DNA of 64,000 nucleotides from Sphingorhabdus sp. (GTDB taxonomy: Bacteria > Pseudomonadota > Alphaproteobacteria > Sphingomonadales > Sphingomonadaceae): positions 1-64,000 of the forward strand of contig NZ_JAAVVZ010000003.1 in NCBI RefSeq assembly GCF_023910635.1, read 5' to 3'. Shown piece by piece: positions 17,238 through 25,887 of the stretch. The position numbers and the translations under genes are program-made. Within the stretch, counting starts at the first letter, position 1. Each line of letters begins with the position of its first letter. Below the pieces are notes generated by a model. The model was not told the origin of the DNA and ran no database searches. It saw only the letters and a list, made by a program, of their open reading frames with translations.

Positions 17238-18140
17238 ATGGCAAAATCATTCGTCGCATCGCTCCTATTTGTCGCCCTCGGTATGCCCGCACCCGCGGCC
17301 GCCGCAGCGCCTGCACCGTTGATTTTGAAACCTACATCGGCATGGCAAGTCGATTATGCCGACGAACGATGCCGACTCGGCCGTCAATTTGGCGAAGGCA
17401 AGCAAACCGTTTTGTTGTTCATGGACCGCTTTGGCCCAAGCGAATATTTCCGTCTAACGATTGCCGGGCAGGTAGTTAAAACATTTGTCGAAAAAGGGGA
17501 TGCCGATATTCAGTTCGGACCCACAGAGGAGGAACAGCAGCTTGCCTTTTTGAAGGGAAATCTTGGCAAGGAACCCGCCTTGGTCTTTTCTGGCAGCGCG
17601 CGCATCGCACCGCCAAGCGCGGCGGAACTATTGGCGATCAAAAATCGGGGAAAAACCGAATGGGTAGTGATTCAGCCCATAAGTGAAGACCGTCAAAAGG
17701 CAGTTCGCCATTTGCGCGTTGGGAAACCGTTGAGAAAACCAGTCATGCTGGAAACAGGTTCAATGCGTGCGCCGTTGGCGGCGCTCGATACCTGCATCGA
17801 CAATCTCCTGACAAGCTGGGGTGTAGATGTTGAAAGGCACAAGACGCTAAGCCGCACGGTCACGCCGTTGAAATCTCCCGATAAGTGGATTATGCCGTCT
17901 GACTATCCCAACGAAATGCTATCTGCTGGTCAGCCCGCATTGGTGAGTTTTCGGCTCAGCATTGGGCCCGATGGTGTACCCGCAGCTTGCCATATTCAGG
18001 CGACAACGCGTCCCAAAGAATTTGACAATGCGGTTTGCAAATCGGTCATGCGGCGCGCGCGTTTTTCCCCCGCGCTTGATGCACAGGGCCAGCCGCTGGC
18101 GTCTTATTATCAAAACAATGTTTATTTTGCCCTCCCCTAA
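17238..18140 (+). CDS. Exported protein with TonB-like C-terminal domain
   Basis: About 300 residues. An N-terminal signal sequence (KSFVASLLFVALGMPAPAAAA) marks export. The C-terminal 90 residues (FRLSIGPDGVPAACHIQ, FDNAVCKSVMRRARFSPALDAQGQPL) have the pattern of the TonB C-terminal fold often found in sphingomonad exported proteins; two conserved cysteines could pair. The ATG at 17238 was chosen: the upstream in-frame ATG (17184) would start inside the etfA terminator. The central part is unrecognised. Confidence 0.7.
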   Translation: MAKSFVASLLFVALGMPAPAAAAAPAPLILKPTSAWQVDYADERCRLGRQFGEGKQTVLLFMDRFGPSEYFRLTIAGQVVKTFVEKGDADIQFGPTEEEQQLAFLKGNLGKEPALVFSGSARIAPPSAAELLAIKNRGKTEWVVIQPISEDRQKAVRHLRVGKPLRKPVMLETGSMRAPLAALDTCIDNLLTSWGVDVERHKTLSRTVTPLKSPDKWIMPSDYPNEMLSAGQPALVSFRLSIGPDGVPAACHIQATTRPKEFDNAVCKSVMRRARFSPALDAQGQPLASYYQNNVYFALP

Positions 18141-18144
18141 AAGT

Positions 18145-18441
18145 TCAAAACCCGCTTAAAAAACTGGCCAGATTTTCGCCAAATTTATCGACAGCATAGC
18201 GGCCTTCGGTCAGCACCACCGTCGGCAATCCGGCGGCGGCAATGTTGCTGGCCAGCGCCGCATAATCCGGTGTTTGCAGTGCAAAATTGGCGATTGGATC
18301 ACCTCCAAAGGTGTCTGCACCAAAGCTAAAGATCAACAGGCCGGGCGCGCAGTTGGCAATTGCCTCAAGCGCTTTGCTTTGCGCAACGCGGAAAGCGCCC
18401 ATCTCGGTCCCCTGCGGCAATGGCAGGTTAAGCGTTCTACC
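18145..18441 (-). pseudogene. C-terminal fragment of an HDAC/acetylpolyamine amidohydrolase-like gene
   Basis: The minus strand encodes RTLNLPLPQGTEMGAF, LLIFSFGADTFGGDPIANF (about 19 residues), DYAALASNIAAAGLPTVV and an EGRYAVD...FLSGF end, which is the last ~100 residues of the histone deacetylase/acetylpolyamine amidohydrolase family. The catalytic N-terminal two thirds are missing, and the usually invariant EGGY is EGRY. Homology stops near 18441, where a different broken gene starts on the other strand. Confidence 0.7.
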
Positions 18442-18647
18442 TGCACCTTCGCCTTCTCCCGCGCCGCAGAGTTGCCTGCCCGCCTGGTTGCGGTTATGCC
18501 GTTAGCATAGACGTGCCGGATTTCGATGCGGTGGCTGAGGTCGTTCTGGAGGGCCGATGGCATTTGGTCGACTCCAGCCGCTTGCCTCCGGAAGAGCATC
18601 TCGTCCGCCTTACCGTGGACGTGCGTGTGGCGGGCTTGTCAGCATAG
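18442..18647 (+). pseudogene. Frameshifted C-terminal fragment of a transglutaminase-like protein gene
   Basis: Plus-strand codons read CTFAFSRAAELPARLVA and then, after a one-base shift near 18495, GYAVSIDVPDFDAVAEV, LEGRWHLVDSSRLPPEEHLV and a stop at 18645-18647. This matches the catalytic-to-C-terminal part of small transglutaminase-like proteins (the D-F-x-A and G-R-W-x-L-x-D motifs). The N-terminus, with the catalytic cysteine, is absent. Confidence 0.55.
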
Positions 18648-18664
18648 GCCGGATCGTGTTATAA

Positions 18665-18678
18665 CGTTCGTATGAACG
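18665..18678. promoter_or_regulatory. Palindrome over the start of the MazE-like antitoxin gene
   Basis: CGTTC-GTAT-GAACG (18665-18669/18674-18678) straddles the ATG at 18672. AbrB-type antitoxins bind such inverted repeats to repress their own operon; proposed operator, not tested. Confidence 0.4.
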
Positions 18679-18899
18679 AAACTGTAAAAATCATCAGAGT
18701 CGGCAACAGCGCCGCTATCATTCTGCCAAAGCGCGATCTCGACCGGTTGCAAGCAAAGGTTGGCGATGTTTTGACGAAACGCGATACCGATAGCGGTCTT
18801 GAGCTAAAACCTTTTGACGCGGACTTCAACGCACAAATGCAAATTGCCCGCGAAGTGATGGCGCAGCGGAAGCGTGCGCTGCGCGAACTCGCTAAGTAA
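18672..18899 (+). CDS. AbrB/MazE-family antitoxin
   Basis: 75 residues. The swapped-hairpin AbrB fold is evident from KIIRVGNSAAIILPKRDLDRL (1-25), the usual MazE/SpoVT DNA-binding pattern; the C-terminal half (LKPFDADFNAQMQIAREVM) would wrap the toxin. It lies 9 bp before a Doc toxin gene, so it takes the place normally held by Phd. Confidence 0.88.
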   Translation: MNETVKIIRVGNSAAIILPKRDLDRLQAKVGDVLTKRDTDSGLELKPFDADFNAQMQIAREVMAQRKRALRELAK

Positions 18900-18908
18900 G
18901 AACTGCGT

Positions 18909-19292
18909 ATGACACAGGCTTGGATTTGGGTAACGCTCGACGTTACGATTGCCGCGCATGCGGAGCAAATTGCCGAACATGGTGGCGGTGAAGGAATTCG
19001 CGAATCGGGATTGCTCGAAAACGCCATGGCACGCCCGCAAAATCTCGCGCTTTACGGCGAACCTGACATCAGTGAATTGGCGGCTAGCTATGCCTATAGT
19101 ATAGCGCTTAACCACCCATTTGTGGACGGAAACAAGCGCACGGCGGCCGTGGTGAGCGAAACTTTTCTTATGCTGAACGGCGGCCTGCTATTGGCAACGG
19201 ACGCAGAACTCGTTGTCGCATTTGTTGCCCTCGCCGCCGGAGAACTAACCGAAGACGAACTCACTGCCTGGTTCCGCGAACATCTTGGCTAA
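18909..19292 (+). CDS. doc: Death-on-curing (Doc/Fic) family toxin
   Basis: 127 residues. The Fic-type active loop is HPFVDGNKRTAA (about 72-83), as in Doc, which phosphorylates EF-Tu and stops translation; GGGEGIRESGLLENAMARP (about 26-44) is also typical. Paired with the AbrB-type antitoxin 9 bp upstream. Its stop overlaps the convergent DUF885 gene stop by 4 bp. Confidence 0.92.
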   Translation: MTQAWIWVTLDVTIAAHAEQIAEHGGGEGIRESGLLENAMARPQNLALYGEPDISELAASYAYSIALNHPFVDGNKRTAAVVSETFLMLNGGLLLATDAELVVAFVALAAGELTEDELTAWFREHLG

Positions 19293-20608
19293 GGCAGCAA
19301 GTCCGCTGGCAGCGTCGGTTCGCTCAATATTTTCTCCATCCGACGCCACCGCTCGGCCGTATCTGGATTACCGCGTTCGATATAATTGCGGACCAGATCC
19401 TTGCCCCAGCCATAGTTGATCACATAGCTGCGATAATGGTCGGTGAACTTCACCGATTGTTCCGCGCGCGCGGGCGAGAGCAACAGATATTTCTGCGTTA
19501 ACTCAAGTGCCTGCGCCCGTGTAACCGCACCATCGAGATACATTTTCGCGATAGTCAAACGGGCGCCCGATAGCGCTTCGGTCATTTGCTGCATTTTCCA
19601 AAATGCTTGCGCAGAATTGGGGTCGAGGCCAGCGATTGGATATAGAATATCGCGTTCAAACGCCAAGCGTTCTGCGGCAGGGAATGCCAGATCGATGCCA
19701 TAATTGGCGCTGCCTTCGGATAACACGCTGGTCGGGCTGTAGAGCGGATTAACTTCATATTCCTTCCACCCATTTTTGCGCGCGAGCCGTTCTTCGACCA
19801 TCAGGTTGAGAACATGGTGGCCCGGATAGCCTTCGTGACAGCCCAAATCGACCGCACGGCTGATGCGAATCGGCAGGTCGGTGTTGATCTGGATCAGGCT
19901 TTTATAATTGCCCTTATAATAATTATAGCCTGACCAAGGCTTGCCCGTGACAAACTCCATCGCGAACGTCTCGCCCGCTGGCAAACGGATATATTGCGCC
20001 GTGCGGCGCTTACATTCGGCAATTGCGGCGTCAAACACAGGCTGCAACCGGTCTTTGGGAATGACATAACGCTCATTAAAGGCATCGACGCGTGCGGCGA
20101 GCGGACCATCGCCGGGAATCATCGTTTCAAGATTGGCCAATATGGCGTCATAATGCGCCAGAGGTTTCAAGTCCGGCACCGTTGCAAACTGACCTTGTGC
20201 TTCATCGTTGAAGGAAAACTTGCGGCCCTGAAGCATTTGCAACCGTGTGTCGGCAGCCACCAGCACGCCGCGTAACGCAACCGCGCGACGGCGGTCCGAT
20301 TCGGCGCGTAAGGACGGCAACGCTGCATCAATAGCCGCCGTCAGCGCGCGGGCTTCGACGATCAATTGTGCCAGTGATCGCGGATTTGCCTTCGCTACGT
20401 CTTGCAGCGCGGGCGGGCCATAATACGCATCGACATATTCCGCTTCATGCGTGCCCGCCTCAAGGGTCAACCGGATATAGGCATCGGAGATAGCAGCAAT
20501 CGACATCGCCGGTGCGGCGACATTTGCGGGGGCTGGAGCCACTGGCGCAACGGTGGCGCAAGCCGACGCAAGCAAAGCGAGCGGAAGGATGATGTAGCGA
20601 AGATTCAT
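19289..20608 (-). CDS. DUF885 lipoprotein, predicted metallopeptidase
   Basis: 439 residues with a lipoprotein signal (LRYIILPLALLASAC). The family zinc motif is HEGYPGHH (about 260), followed by a glutamate in SVLSEGSANYG some 35 residues later, the pattern of HExxH-like DUF885 proteins. It overlaps the preceding nhaA stop by 4 bp, so the two are probably translated together although a functional link is not known. Substrate unknown. Confidence 0.82.
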   Translation of the reverse strand: MNLRYIILPLALLASACATVAPVAPAPANVAAPAMSIAAISDAYIRLTLEAGTHEAEYVDAYYGPPALQDVAKANPRSLAQLIVEARALTAAIDAALPSLRAESDRRRAVALRGVLVAADTRLQMLQGRKFSFNDEAQGQFATVPDLKPLAHYDAILANLETMIPGDGPLAARVDAFNERYVIPKDRLQPVFDAAIAECKRRTAQYIRLPAGETFAMEFVTGKPWSGYNYYKGNYKSLIQINTDLPIRISRAVDLGCHEGYPGHHVLNLMVEERLARKNGWKEYEVNPLYSPTSVLSEGSANYGIDLAFPAAERLAFERDILYPIAGLDPNSAQAFWKMQQMTEALSGARLTIAKMYLDGAVTRAQALELTQKYLLLSPARAEQSVKFTDHYRSYVINYGWGKDLVRNYIERGNPDTAERWRRMEKILSEPTLPADLLP

Positions 20609-21831
20609 ATGGTGCTTTCAGATATATTTTTTTGCGGCGCGGCAAAGCGCAGGATTAAATACCCAATTATCGCCGACAGGATAGAGCCCATCAGAACCCC
20701 AATTTTGACATCATCCGCCTGATCCGGTCCAGTGAACGCAAGGCCGCCGATAAACAAGCTCATTGTAAAGCCGATACCGCACAGCAGCGCAACGCCATAG
20801 ACTTGCCGCCAGCTTGCATGTGAAGGACGCGCAGCAATGCCAAGTTTGACCGCGATCCAGACGCTGGTAAAGATTCCAATTTGTTTGCCCAAAAACAAGC
20901 CCATCGCGATACCAAGAGGCAGCGGCGCAGCCAGCGCAGCAAAGCTGGTGCCGGCCAACGAGACACCCGCATTGGCGAACCCAAAAATCGGTACAATGAG
21001 AAATGCAACTGGCTTCACTAGCGCGTGTTCCAGGCGGTGGAGTGCCGAATCTTCCGCGTCAGGTGCAGCCAGCGTTCGGCGAAAGGGAATGGCAAATGCT
21101 GCCATTACGCCCGCAATGGTGGCGTGCACGCCGGATAACAATGTCGCGTACCATAACAGAGCCGCGAGGATCAGATATGGCCAAAGGGCATTTACCCCAA
21201 AACGGTTCAGCATCATCATAGCGAACCAAATGCCGCCAGCAGCGGCCAGCGCGGGGATGTTTAACTCGGCTGTATAAAATACAGCTATGATCGCCACCGC
21301 GCCCATGTCATCAACAATGGCAACGGTCGTCAGGAACAGTTTCAGGGAAGCAGGCGCCCGACTGCCCAAAAGCGCGAGCACGCCAATGGCAAATGCAATA
21401 TCCGTAGCAGCCGGTATAGCCCAGCCACGCTGTAATGCAGGATCACCTCCCGCAATAGCCAGATAAACAAGCGCCGGAACAAACATCCCCGCCGCAGCGG
21501 CAACCATTGGAAGCGTGCGGTCGGCCCAAGTCGACAAATGTCCGTCAACAAATTCGCGCTTAATCTCCAGCCCGACGAGCAGGAAGAAAATCGCCATCAG
21601 ACCGTCATTTATCCAAAGGTGAACGGTCATCGGGCCAAGCTTTGGCGTCAACTCCGGCCCGATCACCAAATGTAAAAAATCATTATATTTTTCAGTAATT
21701 GGCGAATTGGCAATAATCATGGCCAATGCGGCGGCAGCCATTAACAAAATACCGCCCGCTGCTTCACTAGACAAAAATGCCCGCAAAGCAGAAGTTTTGG
21801 CGGGTTGTTTTACAGTTCCAATCATCACCAT
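20605..21831 (-). CDS. nhaA: Na+/H+ antiporter NhaA
   Basis: 408-residue inner-membrane antiporter with about twelve hydrophobic segments. Typical stretches are FFLLVGLEIKREFVDGHLS (about 80-98), PAATDIAFAIGVLALLGSR (the transport aspartates, about 145-163) and VAIVDDMGAVAIIAVFYT (about 180). It exports sodium in exchange for protons. First gene of an nhaA-DUF885 pair. Confidence 0.95.
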   Translation of the reverse strand: MVMIGTVKQPAKTSALRAFLSSEAAGGILLMAAAALAMIIANSPITEKYNDFLHLVIGPELTPKLGPMTVHLWINDGLMAIFFLLVGLEIKREFVDGHLSTWADRTLPMVAAAAGMFVPALVYLAIAGGDPALQRGWAIPAATDIAFAIGVLALLGSRAPASLKLFLTTVAIVDDMGAVAIIAVFYTAELNIPALAAAGGIWFAMMMLNRFGVNALWPYLILAALLWYATLLSGVHATIAGVMAAFAIPFRRTLAAPDAEDSALHRLEHALVKPVAFLIVPIFGFANAGVSLAGTSFAALAAPLPLGIAMGLFLGKQIGIFTSVWIAVKLGIAARPSHASWRQVYGVALLCGIGFTMSLFIGGLAFTGPDQADDVKIGVLMGSILSAIIGYLILRFAAPQKNISESTI

Positions 21832-21941
21832 TCCTTATGGCGGGTCGGCCAAAAGATGGCAAGTAAAGGCGGAAAATAGAGCATTCGCCTTGCCTTAGCA
21901 GATTATATGGGTTTATAACCTTAGTTAAGGGGGCTGGGACC

Positions 21942-22460
21942 ATGGCCGACATAATGTCCAAAAAGTCTTTTGTCGAAAAAAACATTTCGATGCGCGCACA
22001 GTCACCTCTTCACTTGACCGAGGGTCAAAAGGCATGCCTGCGGTTGGTGGTGCAGCTTCACACTTCTAAGGAAATCGCCCGGACATTGGGCATCTCACCA
22101 TTCACTGTTGATCAACGGCTTGACGCGGCACGGCGCAAACTGAATGCCGGCAGTCGCATAGACGCCGCCAAGATATTCGACGCAATGGAACGCAACGATA
22201 TATACGAACCATTCGTATACGAAGCGTCAGGTCTTGAGCCGATCAAACTCACCGTTAGTCAGGACTTACTTCTTGACAGGGTACGTCAGTGGTTTGCGAA
22301 AATAACTTCGTTCATCGCTGTGCCGCCCATCGGGGGGGAAAGGCATGAATTATCTAATAAAGAAATTCTTGTTTTTGCGTTAAATTTAGCATTTTTCAGT
22401 ACGGTAATATTGGCATTGGTTGTGGTCGTACTCACGGGAGTGTTTCGACTATTTCAATAG
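21942..22460 (+). CDS. Membrane-anchored LuxR-type HTH regulator
   Basis: 172 residues. The LuxR/GerE helix-turn-helix occupies about 24-70 (LTEGQKACLRLVVQLHTSKE then IARTLGISPFTVDQRLDAA). A single hydrophobic segment near the C-terminus (about 147-168) would tether it to the inner membrane. It precedes an NfrB-like surface cluster on the same strand, so it may control that cluster; this is inferred from position only. Confidence 0.75.
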   Translation: MADIMSKKSFVEKNISMRAQSPLHLTEGQKACLRLVVQLHTSKEIARTLGISPFTVDQRLDAARRKLNAGSRIDAAKIFDAMERNDIYEPFVYEASGLEPIKLTVSQDLLLDRVRQWFAKITSFIAVPPIGGERHELSNKEILVFALNLAFFSTVILALVVVVLTGVFRLFQ

Positions 22461-22509
22461 CTCCTCCGTTGCTGGCTGAAAAATGTCCAGAACATGAGGA
22501 AACTTTGAC

Positions 22510-22845
22510 ATGGTACATATCGAGCATGAGACAGCCAAGCAATTGGCATTGGACATTACCTCCACACATCTAGCCATTGATAAAGCTCTGGCCGACCTGG
22601 CCACCCTTACATATTCGGTTATTGACGCTTGTCGCCATTCCGATGCATCCTTGGCGCAATCGCAGGCGGCCATTGAAGGCGTTGCGAATGGCCTCACAAA
22701 AATGGTCGATGCGCGTAAAGGATTTATGCATGCCCACCGCAAAATTGCCGTCGCCCAACGGGATAGCAACTTGCAAGAGATCAATTTCGGTTGCGCGCCC
22801 GGTCCGCTAACTCGGCCATCCGCCCTTCGGGTTGTAAACGGTTAA
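22510..22845 (+). CDS. Hypothetical protein, helical
   Basis: 111 residues, mostly amphipathic helix (HETAKQLALDITSTHLAIDKAL, DASLAQSQAAIEGVANGL). No signal, no known domain. Lies 49 bp after the LuxR-type regulator. The first 90 residues are convincing; the Pro-rich tail may be noise. Confidence 0.6.
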   Translation: MVHIEHETAKQLALDITSTHLAIDKALADLATLTYSVIDACRHSDASLAQSQAAIEGVANGLTKMVDARKGFMHAHRKIAVAQRDSNLQEINFGCAPGPLTRPSALRVVNG

Positions 22846-22897
22846 GTTGGGATATGCTTGCCCGTTCACGGGTAGCAGAACGAGGGCAGACAAGGCC

Positions 22898-23332
22898 ATG
22901 GATACGATATTGCTGGCATTTTATTCCGCGCTTTTGTTGTGCGCGGCTTATGCCAGCGTAAACGGAGGCCGCACGGGCAAGGCAGGCTCGGCCATTTTTA
23001 TCGTGGCGTCTATATCGACCGTGGCGGCGGCGCAGATGAACCCCAGTTGGGCTGGAACCTCACTGGGGCTGTTTGCGGTCGATGCAGGATGCTTGCTGGC
23101 GTTGCTCATCTTGGCGCTGATGAGCAATCGATTTTGGCCGATTTGGGCCTTAGGGTTTCAAATCGTCGCGGTTGCGACGCACCTTGCCACCCTATACATC
23201 CCGGATGTCGTCCCAAAATCATTCCAGGCACTGCTCTCGTTTTGGGCCATTCCAATACTCTGGGTGATGGTCGCGGGTACCCATAAAGACCGTCAGTATG
23301 AAATCGGTCTAGAACGGCGGAGCCGCGCCTAA
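22898..23332 (+). CDS. Small polytopic membrane protein
   Basis: 144 residues with four hydrophobic segments (starting MDTILLAFYSALLLCAAYA). The ATG at 22898 is preceded by GAGGG; an upstream in-frame start at 22847 would add 17 unlikely residues. Unknown function; it sits directly before the NfrB-like glycosyltransferase and may belong to the same surface system. Confidence 0.65.
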   Translation: MDTILLAFYSALLLCAAYASVNGGRTGKAGSAIFIVASISTVAAAQMNPSWAGTSLGLFAVDAGCLLALLILALMSNRFWPIWALGFQIVAVATHLATLYIPDVVPKSFQALLSFWAIPILWVMVAGTHKDRQYEIGLERRSRA

Positions 23333-23398
23333 AAACCTATAAATCACTTGAAATTCGGCGCGCCTTTAGTTGCGACCGAAAAGGGCGCGGCGACTTTG

Positions 23399-24796
23399 AT
23401 GGATTGGATTTTGCCTTTTCTGGAAACGGGTCAGCGTGAACTATTTCTGTTCAGCGCCGTCTGGATTTTGATTAGCGCTATAGATGATCTGTGCGTCGAT
23501 ATCATCTGGATCGCTCGCGTTGTCTATCGGCGGCTGACCTTTTACCGGTACGCGTTACCGCGCGAGGTGGGCCAACTTACCGACCCCGTTGACCATAAAC
23601 GGCTGGCTGTTTTTGTGCCCGCTTGGCGGGAGGCAGGCGTCATTGGCGATATGCTACAAAATTGCACGCGCAAGTGGGCTGGGCGCGCGGGCCGGTATCG
23701 GATCTTTGTCGGTTGCTATCCGAACGATCCGCACACGGCCGCCGCGATTATTACAGCAGCCCGGACCAACGCCGACATCCGTCTCGTCCAGGTCGAACAT
23801 GATGGTCCCACGACAAAAGCCGATTGTCTCAACCGATTATGGCGCGCACTGCTCGCAGACGAAATTGCCGAAGGATATATAGCCAAGGCCGTTGTTCTGC
23901 ATGATGCAGAGGATTCTGTTCACGCCGACGAATTACGCGTTTTCGACTGTCTAGTGACCAACGGGGGCGCTGTGCAATTACCGGTGATCCCGGTGCGTAC
24001 CGCCAACTCTCGATGGATTAGCGGCCATTATTGCGACGAATTTGCAGAGGCGCATAGCAAAAACATGGTGGTCCGCGAAGCGTTGGGTGCACCCTTGCCT
24101 CTCGCCGGAGTGGCATGTGCCATTGAACGCAACCTCATGGGGCGCCTTGCGCAGATAAACGGCGGCAAGCCCTTTGATGCACACAGCCTGACAGAAGATT
24201 ATGAACTCGGCATCCGCATGGGTGCCGCGGGCGGGCGGACGATCATGGCGCGGATATTGGACAGCCAAGGCAAGTTGGTCGGCACCAGAGCCTGTTTCCC
24301 CGACACGCTGCAGACGTCAGTGCGTCAGAAAACCCGTTGGTTGACGGGTATTGCACTGGCGGGGTGGGACAGGCTCGGTTGGGAGGGCAATATCGCGCAG
24401 AAATGGATGCTGTTCCAAGACCGGAAATCAATTTTCGGCACGATTGTAGTCATAGCTGGCTATATCTGCCTTCTGCTCACCGCCATCTTGGCCGCTGCGT
24501 ACGCACAGGGACTATATCAACCGCCAGCACTGCGGGCCGACGTGATCCTATTACTGTGGTTGAATTCGGCATTTTTGCTTTGGCGGCTTGGTGTGCGCGC
24601 TTGGTTTGTGGCGGCACTATACGGTCCGGCAGAGGCCCTGCTGTCCATACCCCGCAGCATCGTCAGCAACGTCATTGCCATCATGGCCATGCGGCGGGCC
24701 TGCACCAATTATCTGAAACATTGTTTGGGCGCGCCGCTGACATGGGACAAGACCGCACATCACTTCATGCCCGATAAGCTGGCACATAGCGACTGA
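23399..24796 (+). CDS. NfrB-like membrane glycosyltransferase
   Basis: About 465 residues. One N-terminal hydrophobic segment, a cytoplasmic GT-2 domain (FVPAWREAGVIGDML, then VVLHDAEDSVHADELRVFD with the DxD-like metal site, TEDYELGIRMG and the KTRWLTGIALAGWDRLGW acceptor motif) and three hydrophobic segments at the end. This is the layout of NfrB, the inner-membrane part of the phage N4 adsorption system, which makes a surface glycan in E. coli. ATG at 23399 chosen over TTG 23348. The next gene starts inside its stop codon (TGATG). Confidence 0.82.
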   Translation: MDWILPFLETGQRELFLFSAVWILISAIDDLCVDIIWIARVVYRRLTFYRYALPREVGQLTDPVDHKRLAVFVPAWREAGVIGDMLQNCTRKWAGRAGRYRIFVGCYPNDPHTAAAIITAARTNADIRLVQVEHDGPTTKADCLNRLWRALLADEIAEGYIAKAVVLHDAEDSVHADELRVFDCLVTNGGAVQLPVIPVRTANSRWISGHYCDEFAEAHSKNMVVREALGAPLPLAGVACAIERNLMGRLAQINGGKPFDAHSLTEDYELGIRMGAAGGRTIMARILDSQGKLVGTRACFPDTLQTSVRQKTRWLTGIALAGWDRLGWEGNIAQKWMLFQDRKSIFGTIVVIAGYICLLLTAILAAAYAQGLYQPPALRADVILLLWLNSAFLLWRLGVRAWFVAALYGPAEALLSIPRSIVSNVIAIMAMRRACTNYLKHCLGAPLTWDKTAHHFMPDKLAHSD

Positions 24797-25845
24797 TGCG
24801 TGGCCGGGCCCTCGGATTTGTCGCCATATTATGCGCAACCTGGGTCACGGCGCGGATTGGATTTACCCTCATCGCCGACAGGAATGGGCAAGTCGCTCCA
24901 CAACACAAGGCTTCGGCTGGCGCAATTGCGCAACCTGTCACGCATATTAAGCAGGAACGACCGCTTAGTCATGTAGCAGCAAAGACTCGTAGCGCCGCGA
25001 ATCGGACGACAGATCGCGTTTTTGCAAAGGTTCCAAGTTCCCTTGAATCTATGGCAGTTGGTCCAAACCGTAAAATATACGCAATTTGGGGCAATGCGGG
25101 CGATTGGATTCCCGATGACAAGGCTCCACGCAATGTATCATCCGAAGCTATCGCATCCTCCTTAGCTGACCCCCAGAAAAAGGGCGGCTCCGTCCGCCCA
25201 ATCCAGATATATGCGTATAGCTTCTGGCGGCCGGGCGATACGGCGCAGGGGGTGCTTGGCAACGGGCAATATGGAGGTGGTCAAAGCGCGCTGTTGATGA
25301 CGATCCCGCTGCTGCGATATAAGCGTAAACGTAGCGTTTCGCGTTTTTCACTTGTCGGGCGGGCGTCGGTTTCCCACGATGACCTGCGCGATCGCGAATG
25401 GGCAGCGGGGCTGCTTTGGCGTCCTTCAGCCGCCTTTCCAGCGCAATTGTCCCTAGAACGACGTTTTCGGCCAGATCGCCCCGATGCCGTTGCGGCGTTT
25501 GTATCTGGCGGACATGACGGCACTTCATTGCCCTTGGGCTTTGCGCTCGACGGGTATGGGCAGGCAGGATTTGTAACCGGCAAAACTGGTGGTGGCTTTG
25601 CCGACGCCCAATTGCATATATTGAAAAATATCGCCAGCGACGGACATGCTAAGCTGGCGGTCGGCGCAGGCGCATGGGCGGGCGGCCAAAACGACATCAT
25701 GCGCGTCGATATCGGGCCATCTGTCCGCGCGAACCTAAAGGCTGGCGCAACGTCGCTCCGGCTAGACGCAAGCTGGCGCTTTCGCATTGCGGGCAACGCA
25801 CGGCCCGGCGATGGTCCGGCGGTCACCTTGTCCACCAGTTTCTAA
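24796..25845 (+). CDS. Probable outer-membrane partner of the NfrB-like enzyme
   Basis: 349 residues. N-terminal signal or anchor (residues 5-24), a proline/charge-rich linker, then a C-terminal half of alternating beta strands (IQIYAYSFWRPG, RFSLVGRASVSHDD, QAGFVTGKTGGGFADAQL, TSLRLDASWRFRI) ending in TLSTSF, typical of an outer-membrane barrel with a terminal aromatic. It resembles the C-terminal barrel-like part of NfrA. Start overlaps the NfrB-like stop by one base, so production is coupled. Assignment to NfrA is by position and shape, not by clear similarity. Confidence 0.6.
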   Translation: MRGRALGFVAILCATWVTARIGFTLIADRNGQVAPQHKASAGAIAQPVTHIKQERPLSHVAAKTRSAANRTTDRVFAKVPSSLESMAVGPNRKIYAIWGNAGDWIPDDKAPRNVSSEAIASSLADPQKKGGSVRPIQIYAYSFWRPGDTAQGVLGNGQYGGGQSALLMTIPLLRYKRKRSVSRFSLVGRASVSHDDLRDREWAAGLLWRPSAAFPAQLSLERRFRPDRPDAVAAFVSGGHDGTSLPLGFALDGYGQAGFVTGKTGGGFADAQLHILKNIASDGHAKLAVGAGAWAGGQNDIMRVDIGPSVRANLKAGATSLRLDASWRFRIAGNARPGDGPAVTLSTSF

Positions 25846-25887
25846 GTCCTAGCCTTTATCCTGCCGTCAAATGCCGTTAGGGTCAGA

